From Spirochaetaceae bacterium (GTDB taxonomy: Bacteria; Spirochaetota; Spirochaetia; Sphaerochaetales; Sphaerochaetaceae), in contig DMKZ01000046.1 of assembly GCA_003454065.1 (NCBI GenBank), positions 1 through 5,321 of the forward strand: a stretch of DNA of 5,321 bases. Direction: 5' to 3'. Under the pieces are notes generated by a model. It saw nothing but the letters and a program-made list of their open reading frames with translations. It was not told the DNA's origin and made no database searches. Shown here one piece after another: positions 1 through 4,514 of the stretch (the stretch's first letter is position 1; the number at the start of each line of letters is the position of its first letter). Position numbers and translations under genes: made by a program.

Positions 1-2
1 AT

Positions 3-248
3 CGGTAATGCTTTGTGTATTTCCGATTTCTGAAATGGGTATAGGGCACTTCTAAAAAACCTGCTGTTCGAAGATGCTTGTGGATTTTCGAGATGAAAAG
101 CCGGCGGAAAACACAGAAATACTGTCGTATTTCGAGGCTTTCCGCCGGCTTTTCAGTCGGAAGGACATCTGGCAGGTTTGGACTCTGGGGTTTTTAGAAG
201 CGCCCTATAATGGTTCGGAAGGGCAAGCAGCATGAAGAAAAGAGTTTT
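3..248 (-). repeat. tRNA 3'-flank repeat, copy A (split by MITE-like element)
   Basis: Read on the minus strand downstream of tRNA-Gln, this block has two segments that recur downstream of tRNA-Ala. Segment 234-219 matches 3681-3696 at 14 of 16 bases. Segment 30-3 matches 3719-3746 at 26 of 28 bases. Weaker similarity, mostly transitions, extends back to about 248. The two conserved segments are separated here by the 162-bp MITE-like element. With the element removed, the spacing is 22-26 nt depending on where its ends are drawn, against 22 nt in copy B. Both copies begin about 20 nt past the tRNA 3' end. The function is unknown; it could be an old dispersed repeat or a conserved trailer sequence. 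Confidence 0.6.
44..205 (+). mobile_element. MITE-like nonautonomous element, copy 1
   Basis: This 162-bp element has terminal inverted repeats: GGGCACTTCTAAAAAACC on the left (44-61) and GGTTTTTAGAAGCGCCC on the right (189-205). It encodes no protein. Inside is a nested palindrome: a perfect 17-bp stem (94-110 with 139-155, core GCCGGCGG/CCGCCGGC) enclosing a perfect 7-bp stem (GAAATAC 116-122 with GTATTTC 127-133). Shorter pairings (AACCTGC with GCAGGTT, AGATG with CATCT) link the core to the termini. It differs from copy 2 by one base in an A-tract and two substitutions. The flanks fit a 2-bp duplication: TA at 42-43 and 206-207, or AT at 41-42 and 207-208 if the terminal A/T belongs to the element. 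No transposase is present, so mobilisation in trans is inferred. Confidence 0.75.
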
Positions 249-269
249 GAAGCGACCTCAACAAGAAAA

Positions 270-341
270 CAGGGGTAACAGGAATCGAACCTGTAATCCC
301 GGAGCCAAAACCCGGTGCCTTAACCATTGGGCGATACCCCT
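270..341 (-). tRNA. tRNA-Gln (anticodon UUG)
   Basis: The minus strand folds into a complete cloverleaf. The acceptor stem is AGGGGTA paired with TACCCCT. The D-arm uses GCC/GGC. The anticodon stem CCGGG/TCCGG closes the loop TTTTGGC, which gives anticodon UUG. The variable loop is GATT, and the T-arm ACAGG/CCTGT carries the TTCGATT loop. The discriminator base is G73, as expected for glutamine tRNAs. The 3' CCA is not encoded (GTTTT follows), so a CCA-adding enzyme is needed. The gene is transcribed alone from the promoter at 378-406. Confidence 0.95.
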
Positions 342-377
342 ATTCGTGATTCTTAAGAAATTGATAGACGGTTTTTG

Positions 378-406
378 ATTTTAAATAAAGAAATGAATAT
401 AGTCAA
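378..406 (-). promoter_or_regulatory. Sigma70-type promoter for tRNA-Gln
   Basis: On the minus strand a -35 box TTGACT (406-401) and a -10 box TAAAAT (383-378) are separated by exactly 17 nt. Transcription would start near 371, leaving about a 30-nt leader before the tRNA at 341. The local sequence is AT-rich, unlike the neighbouring coding DNA. This is a good match to the consensus and is correctly placed. Confidence 0.7.
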
Positions 407-421
407 GCATTCGCAAATTGC

Positions 422-589
422 TCACAGGTTGTAAATCGGCAAAGTGAAAATACCTTTGTCTATATGAGCGACTTGCTTTTTCAGGGACAGCACGATTCCA
501 TTGCCGACTTGCCTTGCGCCTGTCGGCAATACAGCAGGAAATGCATGAATTATAGCCTCGAACTTTTTATCAAGCGTTCTGTCAACCAT
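422..589 (-). CDS. Possible small protein, 55 residues, unknown
   Basis: I do not recognise this product. An ATG at 589-587 opens a 55-codon frame ending in TGA at 424-422, filling most of the gap between MITE-like copy 2 and the tRNA-Gln promoter. The residue composition looks protein-like: charged N-terminus MVDRTLDKKFEAIIHAF, then a middle with PTGARQVGNG, then a hydrophobic C-terminal stretch ending LPIYNL. Codon choice resembles the neighbouring genes. Against it: there is no convincing Shine-Dalgarno sequence (AAAATTAAGCT precedes the ATG), an in-frame TAA lies just upstream at 593-595, and a 9-bp inverted repeat (500-508 with 522-530) sits inside. It could be a real small gene, the remnant of a gene whose upstream part was lost at the MITE-like insertion, or chance. 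It is not homologous to anything I can name. Confidence 0.4.
   Translation of the reverse strand: MVDRTLDKKFEAIIHAFPAVLPTGARQVGNGIVLSLKKQVAHIDKGIFTLPIYNL
500..530. repeat. 9-bp inverted repeat (hairpin)
   Basis: ATTGCCGAC (500-508) pairs perfectly with GTCGGCAAT (522-530) around a 13-nt loop. No T-tract follows on either strand, so this is not a typical intrinsic terminator. It lies within the possible small ORF at 422-589. Confidence 0.45.
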
Positions 590-601
590 AGCTTAATTTT
601 A

Positions 602-762
602 GGGCACTTCTAAAAACCTGCTGTTCGAAGATGCTTGTGGATTTTTGATATGAAAAGCCGGCGGAAAACACAGAAATACTGTCGTATTTCGAGGCTTTCC
701 GCCGGCTTTTCAGTCGGAAGGACATCTGGCAGGTTTGGACTCTGGGGTTTTTAGAAGCGCCC
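602..762 (+). mobile_element. MITE-like nonautonomous element, copy 2
   Basis: This 161-bp copy is in the same orientation as copy 1 and about 98% identical: one A fewer in the left terminal repeat and two substitutions just before the core stem. The 17-bp termini are GGGCACTTCTAAAAACC (602-618) and GGTTTTTAGAAGCGCCC (746-762), which pair at 16 of 17 positions. The remaining position is A·C on the plus strand but G·U on the minus strand. The core stem is 651-667 with 696-712, and the inner stem is 673-679 with 684-690. No clear target duplication is visible: TA precedes the element, TT follows. The right end stops one base before the stop codon of the EVE-like gene, so the element forms that operon's immediate 3' flank. 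Confidence 0.75.
651..712 (-). terminator. Possible operon terminator supplied by MITE-like hairpin
   Basis: The 17-bp GC-rich stem with core GCCGGCGG/CCGCCGGC is flanked by AAAA on one side and TTTT on the other, so on either strand it resembles a large intrinsic terminator with a short T-tract. It is the first strong hairpin downstream of the operon ending at 764. No other terminator is visible between 764 and tRNA-Gln. The role in termination is inferred; the long imperfect loop and only four Ts weaken the case. Confidence 0.35.
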
Positions 763-763
763 T

Positions 764-1327
764 TCAGTCGTCTGCGCTTTTGTTATTATCAGACGATTCG
801 CCTTTATTATCGTCCGTTTCATCGTCCGCATCGTCGTCATTTGCCGACTCGATTTCCGCCCTTATTGCTTTTTCGACATGAGATACGAGCCTGCGTCCTG
901 TGCTGCCGGGAAGAAGCTCCCCTGCGGAATCCGAATGCCAATCGATTTCGGGAAAAGTCTTTTCAAGGGATTCGGCCGAAAGCACCTCGTTATCCTTAAA
1001 CATGCCCTTGATCAGAAGACGCGCGCTATGGGTCTTGTTATGCTTATCGAGTTTTTTCTCGGTTCCGTCCGGATTGTTCTTGTCGAGCTGACATTCACCG
1101 GCGAAAAGCCCGTGCATGAGGATGCCATCCCTATCAGTCCCCACCCTTGCAAAAAAGAAAACATCGTTTTTAGCGACTTTTTTCCAATCATGGACTTCCC
1201 ACCAGAATTCCTGAATCGTTCCGCCAGTTGTCGCCAGCTTGAAAAAAACCTCGTAGTCGCCCGCTTTGAAAACGGATTTCCTCGGATTCCATCTCAAAAT
1301 GAAAATATGCGTTCCTCTTTTGTTCAT
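764..1327 (-). CDS. EVE/PUA-like domain protein with acidic C-terminal tail
   Basis: This 187-residue protein has no signal peptide and is probably cytoplasmic. Residues 6-15 end in a WNP motif (HIFILRWNP). Residues 42-63 contain WWEV followed by a KNDVFFFARVG segment, then a DGILMHGLFAGE segment (67-78). Around 115-140 there is an LSAESLEKTFPEIDW motif followed by SAGELLPG. This order recalls the EVE-like (PUA superfamily) domains with a WNP motif and a GDRVFLIR-type strand, which occur alone or fused to HNH nucleases; EVE and related folds bind modified bases in nucleic acids. That is recognition by pattern, not by search. The last 25 residues (163-187) are a low-complexity tail with ten Asp and two Glu. 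It is the last gene of the operon: its ATG overlaps the lptC stop (ATGA), with GAGGAAGG just upstream. Its ligand and its reason for sitting beside envelope genes are unknown. Confidence 0.6.
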   Translation of the reverse strand: MNKRGTHIFILRWNPRKSVFKAGDYEVFFKLATTGGTIQEFWWEVHDWKKVAKNDVFFFARVGTDRDGILMHGLFAGECQLDKNNPDGTEKKLDKHNKTHSARLLIKGMFKDNEVLSAESLEKTFPEIDWHSDSAGELLPGSTGRRLVSHVEKAIRAEIESANDDDADDETDDNKGESSDNNKSADD

Positions 1328-1908
1328 AGCCTTCCTTCCTCGACCTTTTCGAACGAGAACTCTCCCGTGTTCAAATTACCTTTGAATCCGAAGCCGCGAA
1401 TCAGCGTTCCTTCCCATTCAAGCAGAACGTTTTGAGGGCTTTCAAGCATTTTGGAATATTTCCCCCAAACGATTTCATCCGCCAATATCCTGTTGGCTTC
1501 AGGCTCCGTTTCTTCGTCATCCGATGAACCTTCATCAACCGGCGCATCCTTGTCAGGATAAATGAAAAGCTCCACCTTGTCGGTCAGATAGACGTCCTGA
1601 TTCCTCGAATTCAATTTCAGATATCCCGCTTTGCCTGAGATGTTCTTGTCGCTGCTGCCTTTCTTGTTTTGAAAAAAACGGGCGTTTCTCATAACCACGG
1701 TATCATCATCGGTGAAAAGCTCCAGACTGTCGGCATCTATCACTATCGGCTCCTGATCGGATTCGGAAATGATGCAATGCGTGCCGTTAAGCCTTATGTC
1801 AGGTTCTTTTTCCGAAGTCGATGCGACTTCGCCCCTGCACGAAACGACAAGCATCAGAAACGCAATCAAGACAAAAGCGTTGAAAGAAAGGCAGGCGGTT
1901 TTGGTCAT
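1324..1908 (-). CDS. lptC: LPS export lipoprotein LptC-like
   Basis: LptC is the inner-membrane/periplasmic bridge that takes lipopolysaccharide from the LptBFG transporter and passes it to LptA. This protein has 194 residues, close to the usual length. It starts with a hydrophobic signal (about residues 7-22) ending in the lipobox VVSC, so Cys24 is probably lipidated instead of the segment staying as a transmembrane anchor. The OstA/LptA-like beta-jellyroll starts around residue 54 with PIVIDADSLELFTDDD and runs to the C-terminus, where ILADEIVWGKYSKMLESP and IRGFGFKGNL match the typical LptC ending. An acidic insertion (about 119-139) interrupts the domain. The ATG overlaps the holA stop in an ATGA arrangement, with GAGG about 10 nt upstream. 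A lone LptA-type protein is the main alternative; the C-terminal pattern favours LptC. Confidence 0.8.
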   Translation of the reverse strand: MTKTACLSFNAFVLIAFLMLVVSCRGEVASTSEKEPDIRLNGTHCIISESDQEPIVIDADSLELFTDDDTVVMRNARFFQNKKGSSDKNISGKAGYLKLNSRNQDVYLTDKVELFIYPDKDAPVDEGSSDDEETEPEANRILADEIVWGKYSKMLESPQNVLLEWEGTLIRGFGFKGNLNTGEFSFEKVEEGRL

Positions 1909-2897
1909 AGCCTTATTATCCTCGTCAAGTCCTTTGCGAACCTTATCATTTGCGTTTCAAAATCCATCCCGCTTCTGGTCGCACGCTCGAGATCGAGCAA
2001 TACGTATTGCATGCATAAGGAAGCTTCCATGCTGTAATTGGAGGCAAACGCTTGCAGAAAATCCTTTTCCGCAGGATATTTCACGACAACTTCCCCCGCT
2101 ATCGTGGAGATTTTCCACGGATTTGCGATTCCATCCCTCAGGTTCTGTTTGAACGACAAGGCCCTGCGGACATATCCTAACAGGGATAATACGACGGGCG
2201 ATATGCTTTTGCTGGACCTGGCGGCTTTCTCGGCCGAAGCGATGGACGGTTTGAGACGCCTGCCTGCGATATGCGAAAACAACTCGATGGAATCCTCATC
2301 CCTATCGAAATCCAGACAATCGAGAACATCGGATTGGGAAATATTCTTCCTGTCGGCAGAAAGAAGCGAAACGGAATCCGCTACCCGCTTGCACGAACGC
2401 TCAATCGAACCCTTATCGTTATCCACAAGTTCAAGGAGCGCGCTAATCGCATCCGCATCCGCAGAATAGCCGAGATACCTGAAAACCGAACGGACATATT
2501 GCGGCTTGCGATTTTCGAACATGAGATAAAAAACAAATCTGTTATCCTTAGGAACGATATTCTCCAAATGCGACGAAAGCTTGTTCTTATCGCTCCTGAA
2601 CACAATGACGCCATCGAATCTATTGGCTTTAAGGCTCTTGGCGATCAATGCGCTGCTCTTCTCTGTCAGCTGCTCGGCGTTCTCCATAACCAAAAACAGC
2701 TTATCGCCGAAAATGGATGGGGTTTCTATGTCGGAAACAGTTCTCGCAACATCATCGGCATCAAATCCGAACCTGACATCGGCTTTAGGAAGCGATAGCG
2801 TTTCTTGAATCGATTTTATCTTGTCCTCGGCATCCTTGGTTTCCTCGCCCAATACGAGATAGACGCCTGAAACAAGCTTGTTTGAATCACTTGTCAC
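1905..2897 (-). CDS. holA: DNA polymerase III subunit delta (HolA)
   Basis: Delta is the clamp-loader subunit that opens the beta sliding clamp. The product is 330 residues, the normal size. The N-terminal part (about 10-150) has the degenerate AAA+ fold: VYLVLGEE (12-19) in the P-loop region without a Walker A motif, as in other delta subunits. Residues 60-71 (PSIFGDKLFLVM) align with the strand where E. coli delta carries its clamp-binding Leu-Phe, here Ile62-Phe63. Residues 93-115 hold an IVFRSDKNK-type strand, and the alpha-helical C-terminal collar ends with LDLERATRSGMDFETQMIRF. The start codon is GTG at 2897-2895, inside the 3' end of the lipoprotein gene (11-nt overlap), with no strong Shine-Dalgarno sequence, so translation may depend on coupling. 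No in-frame ATG close by offers a better start. The sequence is fairly divergent but the length and motifs fit. Confidence 0.82.
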   Translation of the reverse strand: MTSDSNKLVSGVYLVLGEETKDAEDKIKSIQETLSLPKADVRFGFDADDVARTVSDIETPSIFGDKLFLVMENAEQLTEKSSALIAKSLKANRFDGVIVFRSDKNKLSSHLENIVPKDNRFVFYLMFENRKPQYVRSVFRYLGYSADADAISALLELVDNDKGSIERSCKRVADSVSLLSADRKNISQSDVLDCLDFDRDEDSIELFSHIAGRRLKPSIASAEKAARSSKSISPVVLSLLGYVRRALSFKQNLRDGIANPWKISTIAGEVVVKYPAEKDFLQAFASNYSMEASLCMQYVLLDLERATRSGMDFETQMIRFAKDLTRIIRL

Positions 2898-3504
2898 GCG
2901 GATTGATTTCTCTGTTCAATATCTGGTTGTCGCCCATATTCGCCTTTATCGCGAAATCGTATTCCATCGTAGATGTCCCGAACACCACCCTGAACGTATC
3001 ATCATCCTTTGTCTTAACGAACTTGCAGCTATAAGTGTATTCAGGCATGGATTCGGTGGGAGATTTTAACTTCGCATCGCCTTTTATGACTTTGTTCAAT
3101 GCCCTCTCCGCATCTATTATCATATCCGTATTCTTGAGGAAATCATACCCCTTGGCGGTGACGACTTCGTCCTCAAACATCATAACCGAGCCAACGCCCG
3201 TCTCGCCATCGACATAGACCCTGGCAACCGTATCGATATCCTTGGCATACAAAACGAAGGAATAACCGGTAGTAAGCCTTTCCACGCTGACGAGAAATGG
3301 CGTGAAATTCACCAAGCCCGACTCTTCCAAAGCCGTCGTCTTGGCCTTAAGATAGCTAACTTCCGGATTATTGTATTTGGCCGGTATCTTCACGGTGAGC
3401 CATCTGCCTGAAATATAACTAGAGCATGATAAAACAGAAACGCACATGAAGCAAACCAACGCTGCGGCGCGTCCCATCAAGCCCTTGCAATTGTTCTTAG
3501 CCAT
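2887..3504 (-). CDS. Lipoprotein of unknown function, first gene of holA-lptC operon
   Basis: This 205-residue predicted lipoprotein has a short basic N-terminus (Lys3, Lys7, Arg12), a hydrophobic stretch AAALVCFMCVSV and the lipobox VLSC, so Cys27 is the likely lipidated residue and the mature protein faces the periplasm. I do not recognise the family. The mature part is mixed alpha/beta with two stretches ending in strand-turn motifs (VARVYVDGETG and MEYDFAIKANMGDNQIL) that loosely recall PepSY-type repeats; this is weak. Its place directly before holA is where enterobacteria carry lptE, but the sequence lacks an obvious LptE pattern. ATG 3504 lies only 8 nt from a TATAAT box; Met10 (3477), preceded by AGGG, would keep the lipobox and is a credible alternative start. 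The stop overlaps the holA GTG by 11 nt. Confidence 0.75.
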   Translation of the reverse strand: MAKNNCKGLMGRAAALVCFMCVSVLSCSSYISGRWLTVKIPAKYNNPEVSYLKAKTTALEESGLVNFTPFLVSVERLTTGYSFVLYAKDIDTVARVYVDGETGVGSVMMFEDEVVTAKGYDFLKNTDMIIDAERALNKVIKGDAKLKSPTESMPEYTYSCKFVKTKDDDTFRVVFGTSTMEYDFAIKANMGDNQILNREINPRDK

Positions 3505-3512
3505 ACTTCCGT

Positions 3513-3540
3513 ATTATAATCTTTTTGCAAAATAAATCAA
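3513..3540 (-). promoter_or_regulatory. Promoter of lipoprotein-holA-lptC operon
   Basis: On the minus strand a perfect -10 box TATAAT (3518-3513) is preceded at 16 nt by TTGATT (3540-3535), or at 17 nt by TTTGAT. The predicted start is near 3506, essentially at the annotated ATG (3504). The message would therefore be nearly leaderless, unless translation begins at Met10 (3477). The region overlaps the divergent tRNA-Ala promoter. Confidence 0.6.
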
Positions 3541-3553
3541 AAAAAAGTATCAT
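3525..3553 (+). promoter_or_regulatory. Promoter of tRNA-Ala
   Basis: A -35 box TTGCAA (3525-3530) and a -10 box TATCAT (3548-3553) are separated by 17 nt, including an A-rich tract. Transcription would begin near 3560, about 16 nt before the tRNA. It overlaps the minus-strand operon promoter by about 16 bp, so the two probably compete for polymerase. Confidence 0.55.
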
Positions 3554-3575
3554 AGTAGAGTTATCATTTCGACAC

Positions 3576-3646
3576 GGGCCCATAGTTCAGTGGTAGAACA
3601 TGGCTTTCGCATAGCTAAAACGCCGGTTCGACTCCGGTTGGGTCCA
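3576..3646 (+). tRNA. tRNA-Ala (anticodon CGC)
   Basis: A full cloverleaf folds on the plus strand. The acceptor GGGCCCA pairs with TGGGTCC and includes the G3·U70 wobble that identifies alanine tRNAs, with discriminator A73. The D-arm is GTTC/GAAC. The anticodon stem TGGCT/AGCTA closes the loop TTCGCAT, giving anticodon CGC for codon GCG. The variable loop is AAAC, and the T-arm GCCGG/CCGGT carries the TTCGACT loop. The D-loop is short, giving 71 nt in total. CCA is not encoded. A run of six Ts (3648-3653) directly follows and may help end transcription. Confidence 0.95.
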
Positions 3647-3666
3647 GTTTTTTACAAAGGTTCCCC

Positions 3667-3746
3667 CAAGTTTTTTCCCTCGTGCTACTTGCCCTTTCAG
3701 CGTATAACGCAACTTTCGGAAATCGGAAATACACAAAGTATTGCCG
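3667..3746 (+). repeat. tRNA 3'-flank repeat, copy B (uninterrupted)
   Basis: This is the uninterrupted counterpart of the block downstream of tRNA-Gln. The best-matching parts are 3681-3696 (14 of 16 bases) and 3719-3746 (26 of 28 bases), joined by 22 less conserved nt. Within the second part CGGAAATAC (3724-3732) can pair with GTATTGCCG (3738-3746) around ACAAA, with one mismatch. No reading frame of note is present. It occupies most of the gap between tRNA-Ala and the convergent pseudouridine synthase gene. Its role is unknown. Confidence 0.6.
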
Positions 3747-3785
3747 GCTTCCTCAAGTGGTGTTCTTCGCTGAAATCGCTTCGCG

Positions 3786-4514
3786 TCACTTCTGGAAAAT
3801 CCTGTCGATGTCGGTGCCGTTGAGTTTGCGGTAATGGCCTTCCTTGAGATCGCCGAGTTCGAGCTGGCCTATTCTGATGCGGATGAGCTTTTCTATGGTG
3901 TAATCGAAGTTTTCGAACAATTTGCGGATCTCGCGATTCTTGCCGCTTTCGAGCATTACTTCGGCGATATTATCCGAAACGAGAGAGAATGACGACAGCT
4001 TGTAGGGAAGCGGGCTATCGGGGAGCTTTATTCCATCCTTCATCTTGTAGAGGTCGGATTGCCTCAATTTCTCCTTGACCTGGACCCTGTATGTCTTGAT
4101 TATCTTGCCGGACGGATGGATTATCTTGTTGGCAAGAGCGCCGTCGTCCGTGAAAAGCAAAAGCCCTTGCGAATCCTTGTCCAAGCGGCCTATGGAGAAA
4201 AGCCTTTCCGGTTCGCGCACATCGCTCAGATAATCCCGCGCATAGTTCTTCTGATGCGGGTCGGAATTCGTACATACGCAGCCCCTGGGCTTATTGAGCA
4301 TATAGCAGCGGACATCGCCCGGAATGAACAGGTTCATGCCATCGAGACACACCTTGTCGCCCTTCTCGACTTTGAAACCCATTTGCGTTATGACGCTGCC
4401 ATTCACCTCGACGCGGCCGGCTTCAATCGCCTCCTCGGCTTTTCTTCTGGACAACGGAGTGCTTTTCGACAAAAACACCTGAAGCCTCATCGGAAATTCG
4501 TAAATCGCCTTCAT
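3786..4514 (-). CDS. RsuA/RluB-family rRNA pseudouridine synthase
   Basis: The product converts a specific uridine in ribosomal RNA to pseudouridine. From the ATG at 4514 it has 242 residues. An S4 RNA-binding domain covers about 9-60 (LSRRKAEEAIEAGRVEVNG). The catalytic domain opens with LNKPRG (73-78). Its motif II is GRLDKDSQGLLLFTDDG (109-125), with catalytic Asp112 in GRLD. KTYRVQVK follows, and GKNREIRKLF lies near the C-terminus. The S4 pattern resembles RluB (23S) more than RsuA (16S), but the target uridine cannot be decided here. The start at 4514 is chosen because it has GGAGG 7 nt upstream, overlaps the folD stop as ATGA, and gives the normal family N-terminus. The longer frame from 4571 adds 19 residues that only shadow the end of folD. 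Confidence 0.9.
   Translation of the reverse strand: MKAIYEFPMRLQVFLSKSTPLSRRKAEEAIEAGRVEVNGSVITQMGFKVEKGDKVCLDGMNLFIPGDVRCYMLNKPRGCVCTNSDPHQKNYARDYLSDVREPERLFSIGRLDKDSQGLLLFTDDGALANKIIHPSGKIIKTYRVQVKEKLRQSDLYKMKDGIKLPDSPLPYKLSSFSLVSDNIAEVMLESGKNREIRKLFENFDYTIEKLIRIRIGQLELGDLKEGHYRKLNGTDIDRIFQK

Noticed and set aside
435..465. Resemblance of this region to the tRNA 3'-flank repeat (shared AAATCGG)
   Set aside because: Only a short word matches; the alignment does not extend.
44..762. The two direct repeats as a CRISPR array, attachment sites or a composite transposon
   Set aside because: There are only two long copies with palindromic cores, no spacer periodicity and no integrase. The intervening segment holds only tRNA-Gln, its promoter and a possible small ORF, not cargo.
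708..770. TTCAGTCG occurring both inside MITE-like copy 2 and directly after its right end
   Set aside because: It is an 8-bp match, not at the element termini and absent after copy 1; coincidence is the simpler reading.
878..1435. 185-codon plus-strand ORF antisense to the EVE-like gene and lptC
   Set aside because: It lies wholly opposite two well-supported overlapping genes, has no recognisable domain, and its composition is that of a reverse-frame shadow.
3648..3676. Two T6 tracts after tRNA-Ala as an intrinsic terminator
   Set aside because: No stable hairpin precedes the second tract, and the first follows only the tRNA itself; possible but not supported as a separate feature.
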